DNA of 35,053 bases from an uncultured Lachnospiraceae bacterium. Its GTDB lineage: Bacteria > Bacillota > Clostridia > Lachnospirales > Lachnospiraceae. Below, piece after piece: positions 8,997-17,134 of this stretch. A program made the translations under genes and the position numbers. The stretch covers positions 1-35,053 of the forward strand of contig CAMVRS010000019.1 in NCBI GenBank assembly GCA_947169935.1, written 5' to 3'. The stretch's first letter is position 1; each line of letters opens with the position of its first letter. The notes beneath the pieces were generated by a model. The model ran no database searches. It saw nothing but the letters and a program-made list of their open reading frames with translations, and was not told the origin of the DNA.

Positions 8997-10237
8997 TATT
9001 TCTCGATGTCCGCAAGGCTCTCTGCCTTGATAAAGTAAAATGAGAAGGTGTCAAGTCCCTGGTCGGTAACAAAGGTATAGAGCAGGCCGTCCTTGTGGTA
9101 GGTATGCAGATAGACCTCGTATTCCTCCTCATAGTCACTGACTTCGGTATATTCGGTAAAGATCGAATTCATCGTGATATCTGCCGGCCCGTTAATGACT
9201 ATGCCTTCTGTTGCCGCACTCATCTTATTTACGGTAAGTATCTCCGGAAGGGTTGCATAAGAAACACCCACATATATAGGCTCTCCAAGATATGCCGACA
9301 GTGCGCTGAATGTCTTTACCTGTCCTTCCGCGGTATTAAAGGTATTTTTCATTACATAGACCTGCTCTACGCTGGCCTCGGTATTAATGGATTCCTCATC
9401 AAGATATTCCACGGTCATGGCGCTTATATCCGGCATAAAACGGACTCTCTCTCCGTCAGCCTGATAGATGGTCCTCTTGCCGTTATATGCTGCTGCCAGC
9501 TCACTTGCCTTCTTTCCGATCAGATCACTGTACTTGATATCATCCAGGGTAAACTGACCATTGAATATGGCATTATGTCCCATATCATAAAGGATACCAT
9601 GGCCTTCCTTCATATCCAGCGCAAACTCGCCTTCGTACTCAAGGCTTCCGTTGGTCCTGAAAAGCTTGCCCGTGCCGCTGTGAAGGTTCTCATGGAAGGT
9701 TCCCTGATACCAGAGTACACCGTCCTGATAATACTGGTTGCCCTGTCCTTCATACATGCTGTTTGTAAAGCAGCCCTGATATACAACAAAGCCGGCGGGA
9801 TTCATCAGAGTTCCCTGTCCGTTGCAGGCTCCGCTGCTCACATCGCCTTCATAAGCAAGATAGCCGCTCTTTCCCTTGATACGTACCGTCCCCTTTGTAA
9901 ACTTGAGCAGTATATCATTGTAATCATAAGTCTTGATCCCGTCATTCTTGCTTCCGGGAAACAGTCCGCTCCATGAACTGTATACATACATAAAGGACAA
10001 TACGCCGACTATTATGACCACGGCAAAAGCCAGCTTTTTGCTGACCATCCAGCGGCCAATGGTATAATAATCATCCTTATCACGCGGCTTGACATTTAAG
10101 GTCTTGGTAAAGAATGTCTTTATAAGTTCCGTCAGACGCGTAAGGATAAAGCTGGGTTTGGTATACAGCTTTATCTTGGTAAGGATAGGCGTTATGCGCG
10201 CCTTCATCGATTGTAACAGTATTCTGAATATATTCAT
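8996..10237 (-). CDS. Membrane-anchored MORN-repeat protein (413 aa)
   Basis: Residues 1-68 are rich in Lys/Arg and probably cytoplasmic. A single membrane helix lies at about 69-88 (LAFAVVIIVGVLSFMYVYSS). By the positive-inside rule the rest is outside the membrane. Residues about 127-230 hold four to five MORN-type repeats, for example YEGDVSSGACNGQGTL, YQGTFHENLHSGTGKL and YEGEFALDMKEGHGIL. Residues 235-413 form an unassigned domain. MORN repeats are usually structural or membrane-binding modules; an extracytoplasmic array is less usual. An AAAGGAGAG site precedes the ATG. The gene sits 24 nt after the cyclase-like receptor gene and upstream of the TolC-like gene, so it is part of the same run. 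It may be a scaffold. Repeat identity is confident; role is unknown. Confidence 0.88.
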   Translation of the reverse strand: MNIFRILLQSMKARITPILTKIKLYTKPSFILTRLTELIKTFFTKTLNVKPRDKDDYYTIGRWMVSKKLAFAVVIIVGVLSFMYVYSSWSGLFPGSKNDGIKTYDYNDILLKFTKGTVRIKGKSGYLAYEGDVSSGACNGQGTLMNPAGFVVYQGCFTNSMYEGQGNQYYQDGVLWYQGTFHENLHSGTGKLFRTNGSLEYEGEFALDMKEGHGILYDMGHNAIFNGQFTLDDIKYSDLIGKKASELAAAYNGKRTIYQADGERVRFMPDISAMTVEYLDEESINTEASVEQVYVMKNTFNTAEGQVKTFSALSAYLGEPIYVGVSYATLPEILTVNKMSAATEGIVINGPADITMNSIFTEYTEVSDYEEEYEVYLHTYHKDGLLYTFVTDQGLDTFSFYFIKAESLADIEK

Positions 10238-10261
10238 TATGCTGTTATACGCTCTCCTTTA

Positions 10262-12721
10262 TCAAAGATGCAGATTTCCGACAAAATTCTCAGCAGTATT
10301 TTCATCATTCAGATAACGTTCACACTCAAACAGATACCATTTTGAGAGCTCGTCATCCGGCGCAAACTTGAGCACTTCCGAAAACCTGGAACGTGCGAAG
10401 TAGAAATCTTTCTCGTAGAAAAGACGCAAAGCTTCTTCAAAACGGGGTTTCTGTGCGCTGCGTATCTGTCTCACCGCAGGTGCCTCCGCATCGAAAAGCT
10501 CATAGAGCTTTATACGCTTGTCCGGATATTCGGGATCGGGTACTATAAAGCCGATATAACGCGTCTCACCTTTAAAATTCTCGTGCTCCAGAAGAGCCTC
10601 CGTGGCTACAACTCCAAGTTTCATTTCCCCGAAGAAATTGATATAGGTATCCAGCAGATCGTTCTCCGGTGATGAAAGATATATCGATGCCTGTCTTGCA
10701 TCCCCGGCAACACCGTATACATAAGGCGCGAAATGAAGAAGTATGCCTCCGCCCGTAATACCGCCTATCTGCTCTTCCTTTAATTTGAGCATCAGCTCAC
10801 AGCCGAAAGCCGTTGCGGACGGATTCTCCTCCAGGAAGAGAAACTTCATTTTGGACAGGTCGCTGTTATGCGAAATGAATATACCGTCAAATTCCTCACG
10901 GCATTCTTCGGTTATCTCCATCATGGTATTACGGCAATCCAGCTCCTGCCGGCCGCTGACGTCTGAAGAATAAACCTTTAAGCAGGCAATGGCACCGCTT
11001 CTCTCTGAGATGTCACCGCTGTTTACTTCGGTGATAGACTGACGGTCCAGTATGCGCTCTATGCTCTTGGGAGCAAAACGGAAATATGCTTCGTATGTAA
11101 GGAACTTAAGCCTGTTGTTATTGGCAACATTCTTGGTGATCTCCATAACGCTGTTCCACATATAGTTCATATCCCTGCCCACAACGGCAGGCTTATCGAT
11201 CATCTCATCATCACCCTTTGAAAGCTTGCCCAATGCATTCTGGAGTTTCAAAAGATCGGAAGACTGCCAGAGCAGGAATGCAATCCCTACAAGGCTTCCT
11301 ACGATAAAGAGGATCAATATAAAGCTTAAATTTCCGGTCAGCCCTGTTAAGAGTCCTGCAAAAAAGCTTTCGCCGGTACTTTCGTATATCATTGCCATTC
11401 CGGAATGCCCTGCGCCGGCAAGGTTGATCGCCATCAGAGTCATCTGGCGTCCTTCATCATCTATGTCAAGCTCTGCCATGGAATCACCGTTAGCCACGTT
11501 CTGCATCATATCCATGACAGACGATCCGTATATTTCGGAGATATAACTCTTGTTCATACCCGAAGCACTGATCACTACCTTGCCGGATATAGTATTTACC
11601 AGAAGTACATCCGTGATATATGTCATACTGTCGATACGTCTTCTGATCCTTGACGATAATACGGCATAATCATCTGTATTATACAGATTCTCGTCATTAA
11701 GATCCGTGAGCGTATATCCATCGACCACGCCAAAGGCATCCATATAGGTATAGATCTTATGCTCGTATCTGGCGTCCAGACGGTTTTCTCTCATAAGCAG
11801 AAGAACGGAACCCGCACATATAAGCAGCATAAACACCTCTAGAGAAGCCACCGCATAAACAACACGGCGCCTTTCCTTGAAAATAACCGCACAGAGTACA
11901 ATGACCATACTTCCTATAAACCCTATCAGGATAAAAAGTGTAGCATCGTAACCGGCAGCCCTCATATACTGTCCGCTTGATACTTTTCTGTTTTCGTAAA
12001 ACTCCTTTGCCTCGCGGTTTATGGCAAAATATCCCGGATCCGAATCATCATAACGCAGATGCAGATCACCGCCCCAGTATTCAGCCTGTACAAAATAATG
12101 GGGAAGTACGCATTCCCGGACCATGAATTCGGTAACTTCCGAATTCTCTTCCCACAATTTTTCCACATCGTCTTTATTATCCGAGTTGATCCGGATCATA
12201 TCGGATGCCGAAAGCTGATAAACATAAGCCTGCTGTCCGTTTTTGGATACCGCCGTTATGTTCATGACATCTTCCGTTGCCTCAAAACCGGTAAGAACCA
12301 GATCCTGAGGAAAACGGAATGCGCGGCTTACATGGGTTACCTGCAGGTTTTCATTAAAATTAGCCACACAGTATTGTTCTTTTAAATACCCGTTGTCATA
12401 GTACGCTTCCGAAAAAATAGCAGACAGATTCTCATCGTTAAGGGCATCGATCTTTTCGATACGGAAATACTTTAAATATTCATCTTCTTTTGTGGTAAAA
12501 AGAATATCCGCGGTATAATCATCACCTATACGCCAGATAAGACCGCCGCCCACACTGTGATTTTCCATAACATACCAGGCATCCCCTACACGGGCGCTGT
12601 CATTGTCCAGAGTATATTCTCCCTGCTTGCTTATCTTGGAATAGATCCATATCCCGATACATGACAGGATAAGCAGCCATATTGCTATGCATATTATTAC
12701 CGTTCTGATCCTTTTAGTCAT
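10262..12721 (-). CDS. Membrane receptor with degenerate class III cyclase-like domain and TPR-like tail (819 aa)
   Basis: Order of parts: membrane helix (about 8-28), extracytoplasmic domain (30-255), helices at about 261-281 and 287-310, a second extracytoplasmic Cache-like domain (312-460), helix (465-486), a short HAMP-like linker, a cyclase-like domain (about 545-745), and a TPR-like repeat (760-803, FEEALRLFYEKDFYFARSRF onward). The cyclase match rests on RFAPKSIERILDRQSITEV at its start and RIKLYELFDAE near its end, both typical of cyclases with a C-terminal TPR. Key residues look lost. The usual LFSDIR metal-binding Asp is replaced by Lys in IACLKVYSS, and the usual NLASR is ASIYLSS. 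I therefore expect a sensor or scaffold with no cyclase activity. AAAGGA precedes the ATG. It lies 19 nt after the kinase-like gene. Confidence 0.85.
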   Translation of the reverse strand: MTKRIRTVIICIAIWLLILSCIGIWIYSKISKQGEYTLDNDSARVGDAWYVMENHSVGGGLIWRIGDDYTADILFTTKEDEYLKYFRIEKIDALNDENLSAIFSEAYYDNGYLKEQYCVANFNENLQVTHVSRAFRFPQDLVLTGFEATEDVMNITAVSKNGQQAYVYQLSASDMIRINSDNKDDVEKLWEENSEVTEFMVRECVLPHYFVQAEYWGGDLHLRYDDSDPGYFAINREAKEFYENRKVSSGQYMRAAGYDATLFILIGFIGSMVIVLCAVIFKERRRVVYAVASLEVFMLLICAGSVLLLMRENRLDARYEHKIYTYMDAFGVVDGYTLTDLNDENLYNTDDYAVLSSRIRRRIDSMTYITDVLLVNTISGKVVISASGMNKSYISEIYGSSVMDMMQNVANGDSMAELDIDDEGRQMTLMAINLAGAGHSGMAMIYESTGESFFAGLLTGLTGNLSFILILFIVGSLVGIAFLLWQSSDLLKLQNALGKLSKGDDEMIDKPAVVGRDMNYMWNSVMEITKNVANNNRLKFLTYEAYFRFAPKSIERILDRQSITEVNSGDISERSGAIACLKVYSSDVSGRQELDCRNTMMEITEECREEFDGIFISHNSDLSKMKFLFLEENPSATAFGCELMLKLKEEQIGGITGGGILLHFAPYVYGVAGDARQASIYLSSPENDLLDTYINFFGEMKLGVVATEALLEHENFKGETRYIGFIVPDPEYPDKRIKLYELFDAEAPAVRQIRSAQKPRFEEALRLFYEKDFYFARSRFSEVLKFAPDDELSKWYLFECERYLNDENTAENFVGNLHL

Positions 12722-12740
12722 AATGATTCCTTTTTACCTG

Positions 12741-13586
12741 TTATTGTAACAATGACTCCAAACCTATTTTCTCAAAACTTCTGATGAACAGCCTCAGCCA
12801 CGGGACATCACCGAATATCAGATTGGTTATGAAAGTGACTATAACAAATATTGCAAGAATGAGACTCACCCACAGGAGTATACGGAACAGATTTCCCTTA
12901 TTGCGGTTGAACCAGGCTTTGAGCGCAGCCAGTATCCCGTGTTTTTTATTGGGCTCTGCCGCTATCTCAACATCCTTATAAAGCTCCTTGAAACTGCCGT
13001 AACTGGTCTTTTCCGTCTTTTTCTTTAAGAGCAGATAACTCTTTGCCTTACTGGCAGCCTTGGGCTCTAACAGTTCCAGAAGTATCTTTGCACATTCCAC
13101 TGCGCACTCGGATTCTCCGATGGTATCATCGAGCTGGGTAAGATCAAGCTTATAACTGATATGCACGGCACGATCCCTTGCAAGCTGTATCTCTCTCTGC
13201 TTAAGTACCAGGAAAAGAACGGGCCAGGGAAGATTGGAGGTCATGCAGGAAATGATGAGATTTATACAGACCTCCTCACATTCGACAAGCGTCATGGCGC
13301 CGCCCATATAAAAATCATCCAAAGGACGTTCCTGTACATAAGGATAGACCACGAAGTTGCGCCCTTCCTCAGAAAGGATAACGGGCTCTGCCTCCTTGGG
13401 TATATCCTCGCGGCTGTCATAGATATCGATAAAACGGTGCATGATCTTATGATCATCTACGGCCAGGACGGTGCACTTGCCTCCGGCAGTGTCCCTGGTA
13501 TCCTCGCAGATCATCACTTCATTTGCAGGCGATATTTTATATCTGTGTAACAGCCTGTATCTGGATGGCTGAAAACCGTCACTCAT
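12741..13586 (-). CDS. Kinase-like (pseudokinase?) protein with C-terminal membrane anchor (281 aa)
   Basis: I chose the ATG at 13586. It overlaps the upstream stop by 8 bp (ATGAGTGA) and has GAGGA at good spacing; a longer frame would start at 13613. The first 60 residues resemble the N-lobe of Ser/Thr kinases (RYRLLHRYKISPANEVMICE), and FVVYPYVQERPLDDFY resembles a kinase hinge. No glycine-rich loop, HRD or DFG motif is visible, so any kinase fold would be inactive. Around residue 165 SYKLDLTQLDD may mark the remnant of the C-lobe. A basic linker leads to one membrane helix near residues 234-256 (RILLWVSLILAIFVIVTFI) and a short outer tail. It is translationally coupled to the 601-aa gene, which suggests that the products interact. 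The family assignment is tentative. Confidence 0.82.
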   Translation of the reverse strand: MSDGFQPSRYRLLHRYKISPANEVMICEDTRDTAGGKCTVLAVDDHKIMHRFIDIYDSREDIPKEAEPVILSEEGRNFVVYPYVQERPLDDFYMGGAMTLVECEEVCINLIISCMTSNLPWPVLFLVLKQREIQLARDRAVHISYKLDLTQLDDTIGESECAVECAKILLELLEPKAASKAKSYLLLKKKTEKTSYGSFKELYKDVEIAAEPNKKHGILAALKAWFNRNKGNLFRILLWVSLILAIFVIVTFITNLIFGDVPWLRLFIRSFEKIGLESLLQ

Positions 13587-15384
13587 TCTTATCCTCGAAT
13601 CCGCTCTTCTCAACTATAGCGTATGCATAGGTGCAGATCACCGGCATATCGGTACAATAGATCCTTATCTCATATACACCGGGCTTAGCGGGTGCTGTAT
13701 AGATTCCGTCAGCGGTAATGCTGCCCGATCCTGCCTCCGTAAGCTCGTAAGTTACGCTGCACTTCTCCATATTGTTGTAACGCACGCCAAAGTAGTGGTT
13801 CTCCTTGGTACTCATGCGCACAGTAGGCGTATCGGGAGAAATGCTCCTGCCGGAATAATCCTCTGCAAGTTCCAGATCGTTTCCTGCGGGGAAACGAATG
13901 GCTACCCAGCGGTAAGTCAGCACAAGATAATCGACATTCTTAAGGAGTCTTGCCCCGACAACAAAGCTGCCCTTATCATTCAGAACACGTACGGCTGTTT
14001 CCGCGTCCACAACGGTACGCTGTTCGGGTGCAAAGATATCTGGGTTACCATAGATAGTACTCTTTGCATTTGCCCCCAGCGACTCATCTTCACGGATATA
14101 CTCGTATCCTACATCCACATATACATTACCGCGGCCAAGACCATGTACTATCTCGCCCGAATAATGAACGGAACCTTTACGCGCATTCTCACCAAGAGGG
14201 ATCTCCAGAACGCCCGTAGCCACTTCCGGGAAGTTTGAGCTGCGCTCAGCTGCCGAAGAATTATCCCTGATCTGTACCATTGCAGGGCCCGAGCTAGAAG
14301 AAAGATCGGCGTTCTTTACGAAGTATTCAAGATACTCACCGCGGCGCATCTCCTGGGCCGGTGAGGTGATATAATTCTTTGCCACTGTATCCTCTACATC
14401 TTCGATGATGTAGGCGCTGTCGGTACGTACCAGCTTAAGATCGGCCAGCGTGATGAAATCTCCCTGGGAGCCGATATTTCTCATCTCCAGGTTAAGTCTG
14501 CCTATCTCACGGTTAACCAGCTCTCTGGGCTGCATGTCGGAGAGAAGTACTTTAAGGGCAAAGTTTGCGGGAACTGGCACACTGCGGTCATTTTCATATC
14601 CTGCTGCCGTTCCGGTCTTCAGGATAATGTTGCTCTCCAGGGCCGGTGTATTCAAAACCATCATCCAATATTCATAATAAAGACTCTCACCCTCATTGAG
14701 TTCCACATCCACGATCTCGATGGCGATCTCACTGCTGCCGTCGGCACAGGAGAAAGCGGGAACCTGAAGTACTCCGCGGTAAGTAAGCCTTACATCGGCA
14801 TTATCAAGTTTCTTGACTACCACTCTGGCCTTAACCAGCTTTGAACGGCTTACGGTGGCAGGCATTGTGTACTCCACCATAAAATGATCGGAGGACATAA
14901 GCGTTCCACGGGTAAGGAACTCGGAATCCATCTCAAAATCCAGGGGCAGATCGCTCTTATCTACCAGGAAAAGTTCATAACCTTCCTTTACCCTGTTGTA
15001 CTGGAATTCTTTTTCCGGATCGGACTGATCGATCGCATAGACTTTGTGAACCGGCTCCTCTTTATAACGCAGGCAGAGCGTAGCCTCGTTTGATTTAAGG
15101 TTCTCAAAACCGGCAAGGGACGATAGCTTCTTGACATCTGAAGCTTCCACCACTATCTCCCTGCCCATACCGTCTATCGCCACGCCGCTCTCAACCAGCA
15201 GCGAAAGATCATCCAGCGAAAAAACTCCCAGGCCGCAGACAACGCCCTGACCGTACATCAGGCCGTTCAAAAAACGGCGCTTATTATTAAAGTAATCCTG
15301 TTCAGCCTGGTAATCCGCGCTGGATAAGCGTTTCTTTGGATAGTAACGGTTCCTTTCGAAAGGGTAGATCTGTGAGTTTGTCAT
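13579..15384 (-). CDS. Contractile-injection-system-associated-like protein with C-terminal Ig-like domain (601 aa)
   Basis: Residues about 5-78 carry a pattern I associate with proteins encoded in extracellular contractile injection (eCIS) and phage-like gene clusters: ERNRYYPKKRLSSADYQAEQ, then FNNKRRFLNGLMYGQGVVCG, then GVAIDGMGREIVV. The middle is beta-rich and unassigned. Residues about 525-595 look like a bacterial Ig-like domain (SGSITADGIYTAPAKPGVYE). No signal peptide or membrane helix is visible, so it is probably cytoplasmic unless exported by another route. GGAGAGAG precedes the ATG, and a direct-repeat promoter lies 38 nt upstream. No sheath, tube, baseplate or AAA ATPase genes are present in this window. 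A link to an injection system therefore rests on this one family resemblance and on what may lie beyond the left edge. Confidence 0.85.
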   Translation of the reverse strand: MTNSQIYPFERNRYYPKKRLSSADYQAEQDYFNNKRRFLNGLMYGQGVVCGLGVFSLDDLSLLVESGVAIDGMGREIVVEASDVKKLSSLAGFENLKSNEATLCLRYKEEPVHKVYAIDQSDPEKEFQYNRVKEGYELFLVDKSDLPLDFEMDSEFLTRGTLMSSDHFMVEYTMPATVSRSKLVKARVVVKKLDNADVRLTYRGVLQVPAFSCADGSSEIAIEIVDVELNEGESLYYEYWMMVLNTPALESNIILKTGTAAGYENDRSVPVPANFALKVLLSDMQPRELVNREIGRLNLEMRNIGSQGDFITLADLKLVRTDSAYIIEDVEDTVAKNYITSPAQEMRRGEYLEYFVKNADLSSSSGPAMVQIRDNSSAAERSSNFPEVATGVLEIPLGENARKGSVHYSGEIVHGLGRGNVYVDVGYEYIREDESLGANAKSTIYGNPDIFAPEQRTVVDAETAVRVLNDKGSFVVGARLLKNVDYLVLTYRWVAIRFPAGNDLELAEDYSGRSISPDTPTVRMSTKENHYFGVRYNNMEKCSVTYELTEAGSGSITADGIYTAPAKPGVYEIRIYCTDMPVICTYAYAIVEKSGFEDKNE

Positions 15385-15421
15385 TTTCTCTCTCCATTAT
15401 TTTGTTGTGATGGTTAATATA

Positions 15422-15454
15422 AATATATCAAGGCAGCCGCAACACATGCGCAAC
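15422..15454 (-). promoter_or_regulatory. Direct-repeat promoter C upstream of the 601-aa gene
   Basis: On the minus strand, GTTGCG (15454-15449) and GTTGCG (15443-15438) are separated by 5 nt. Ten nt follow, then the -10 box TATATT (15427-15422). The predicted transcription start is near 15415, giving a leader of about 30 nt before the ATG at 15384. There is no separate -35 match, which fits an activator-dependent promoter. Confidence 0.7.
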
Positions 15455-15483
15455 GGCAGCCATTTAGCACATTCCGGCCGGCG

Positions 15484-15756
15484 CTATATATCAAGATCAC
15501 GGGCAGCGCCTGCATTTCCCTCATCCGTATCGTATTTCTTATGTGAAGAACTTTCGGGCGTTACGTCCTGTCCGTCACCCGGATCCTCCTGTGTATCTTC
15601 GATCCCGGCATCCGCATCGGCTTCTGTTGCGAAAACATCAAAATAGCCCTGAAAATAATAGCCCAGGGCAACTATCCCAAAGGCAACATAAAGAAGCAGA
15701 GCTCCCAATATAAAGCTCTTACTGAATCTTCTGACTTTTTTACTCCCTTTTCCCAT
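15484..15756 (-). CDS. Small single-pass membrane protein (90 aa)
   Basis: A basic N-terminus (MGKGSKKVRRFSKS) is followed by a single membrane helix at about residues 15-38 and an acidic tail rich in Asp, Glu and Ser with no visible fold. By the positive-inside rule the tail lies outside. GTGGGGGAAA precedes the ATG. It is the first gene after direct-repeat promoter B and is separated from the 601-aa gene by 99 bp that contain promoter C. I do not recognise a family. Position and regulation suggest a small accessory subunit of the envelope system. Confidence 0.8.
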   Translation of the reverse strand: MGKGSKKVRRFSKSFILGALLLYVAFGIVALGYYFQGYFDVFATEADADAGIEDTQEDPGDGQDVTPESSSHKKYDTDEGNAGAARDLDI

Positions 15757-15808
15757 TTTCCCCCACTATCTGGTGATATGTCCTTACAAAAAGACAACAT
15801 CTTGTGAT

Positions 15809-15841
15809 ACGATACACTAAAAACCGCAACAAAAGCGCAAC
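15809..15841 (-). promoter_or_regulatory. Direct-repeat promoter B upstream of the 90-aa gene
   Basis: On the minus strand, GTTGCG (15841-15836) and GTTGCG (15830-15825) are separated by 5 nt. Ten nt follow, then the -10 box TATCGT (15814-15809). The predicted start is near 15802, about 45 nt before the ATG at 15756. It lies just after the stop of the response-regulator gene, with no terminator between, so readthrough from that operon is possible. Confidence 0.7.
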
Positions 15842-15866
15842 ATCATTATGTAAACCAACCACTTTT

Positions 15867-16661
15867 TCAGAAGGATGATTTGATCTCCATAAGCTCCGCT
15901 ATACGTTCTTCGGCCCATGAATACTGCCGCATATACTCTCCCATAAATTCCCGCACAGCCTCGGGATCACTGTCGATAAAACGGTAAAAATCACAGTCAA
16001 CCATATCCGTCTTTATCGCAAGGGAATTGTATTCACGTATCAGCACCTCACCAGAGCCCGCATCTGTCAGGCTTCTGCGAAGATCCGATATGAAAGTTCT
16101 GAGCTGGGAATTGCGGCTCACGAGATTACCGCCGTCTTCCCAAAGGATGCTTATTAGCTCTCCCATGGTAACAGACGCGCCGCGGCTGTCTATAAGATAT
16201 GCAAGTATCTCCTTGCATTTGGCCCTTTTAAAGAGAACGGGCCTGTTATGCGCGAACACCTCAAAATTACCGAAGCAGCGCACCTTAAGTCTGTTTGCTG
16301 TCCCTACGGGATGCCTGAGATGGACCAGTACTTTTTCAACGTCCGGAACATCAGCCGGCTTCACCAGATATCCGCTGGCGAATATGTTATGGGCATCCAG
16401 TGCATATTCCTTATGCCCGGTCACAAAGACTATATTTACTTCGGGCTGGATCTTCTTTAATGCTTCGGCCATCTCAAGACCGTTCATTTCCGGCATTTCG
16501 ATATCAAGAAACGCAACATCTATATGATGGGATCTGGCATAAGACAACGCTTCCAGCGGAGAAATGAGCCCGACATGATTTCCTTCGGGATCCAGCTCCT
16601 TCATGTTATGTATCATGGCGTTTACCGCCAGCTGTTTGTCGTCGATCGTTATGGTATTCAT
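15867..16661 (-). CDS. Response regulator with SARP-like DNA-binding output (264 aa)
   Basis: Residues 1-120 are a receiver domain: acidic pair in TIDDKQLAV, phospho-acceptor Asp near residue 54 (VAFLDIEMPEMNG), conserved Thr in FVTGH, and Lys in YLVKP. Residues about 128-220 form an OmpR-type winged helix (KCKEILAYLIDSRGASVTMG, then QLRTFISDLRRSL). The last 40 residues (DCDFYRFID, then YMRQYSWAEERI) look like the start of a BTAD-type helical extension, as in SARP/AfsR regulators. That family typically binds direct repeats with 11-bp period next to the -10 box. Exactly such repeats lie before this operon (18422-18454) and before three envelope genes, so I infer that they are its targets. It is the last gene of the two-component operon, 35 nt after a lipoprotein gene. 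GAGGT precedes the ATG. Confidence 0.93.
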   Translation of the reverse strand: MNTITIDDKQLAVNAMIHNMKELDPEGNHVGLISPLEALSYARSHHIDVAFLDIEMPEMNGLEMAEALKKIQPEVNIVFVTGHKEYALDAHNIFASGYLVKPADVPDVEKVLVHLRHPVGTANRLKVRCFGNFEVFAHNRPVLFKRAKCKEILAYLIDSRGASVTMGELISILWEDGGNLVSRNSQLRTFISDLRRSLTDAGSGEVLIREYNSLAIKTDMVDCDFYRFIDSDPEAVREFMGEYMRQYSWAEERIAELMEIKSSF

Positions 16662-16696
16662 ACAATGGTACCTCTTTTACAGGCTGAATGTTAAGA

Positions 16697-17134
16697 TCAG
16701 TACTCCCCTGTGTGAATAAAGCTTATTCCCGCGCCGGCGCCTTCAATATCGTCCTGCCAGCTCATCTTACCGTCAGTGATGCTTATGCTTCCGCTGCCAT
16801 TCTGATATATGATTTCTTCCGTTACTTCGCCTTCCTCATCATATATACCGCGGATGCATTCCATGTTTTCATATTTGATCACATTACCTGCGGCGCTGCC
16901 GGAAAAACTCCAGAATCTCGCCCGGTCAAAACCATCGCCTTTGCTTATCTCGCCATACCAGAGCCCGCTTTCATCGCTCCACATATCAATGACCGTATCC
17001 CCGCCTGCCTCATCGGACCATTCACCCGAAAAGTCCACCTCGGCCTTTGAGGCAGCGTTCCTGGCGCTGGGTATCCCACACGCACTGAACAGCATCATTA
17101 TTGTAATGGCTATGGTAAATGCTTTCTTCTTCAT
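16697..17134 (-). CDS. Lipoprotein related to the operon's first lipoprotein (145 aa)
   Basis: This is a secreted lipoprotein: Lys-rich start, hydrophobic core and lipobox LFSAC with the modified Cys near residue 19. The mature part is beta-rich. It aligns with the lipoprotein encoded at 17855-18370 at the C-terminus: GSGSISITDGKMSWQDD against GTGRIYYLDGNVFWMDE, each followed by an AGxG..F segment. Near the mature start both have a GEW / GTY strand. The start codon overlaps the kinase stop by 4 bp (ATGA), so it is translationally coupled to the kinase. I infer that the two lipoproteins sense a signal or modulate the kinase, which has almost no sensor domain of its own. No family name is known to me. 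Confidence 0.88.
   Translation of the reverse strand: MKKKAFTIAITIMMLFSACGIPSARNAASKAEVDFSGEWSDEAGGDTVIDMWSDESGLWYGEISKGDGFDRARFWSFSGSAAGNVIKYENMECIRGIYDEEGEVTEEIIYQNGSGSISITDGKMSWQDDIEGAGAGISFIHTGEY

Noticed and set aside
8932-9138. Minus-strand 68-codon frame over the repeat and the MORN gene end
   Set aside because: It is out of frame within the MORN gene and extends into the dispersed repeat; no independent support.
10262-12721. Active adenylate or diguanylate cyclase
   Set aside because: The usual metal-binding and NLASR residues are not found, and there is no GGDEF motif.
13579-15384. Complete eCIS or type VI secretion locus in this window
   Set aside because: No sheath, tube, baseplate wedge or ATPase gene is present; one family resemblance is not enough.
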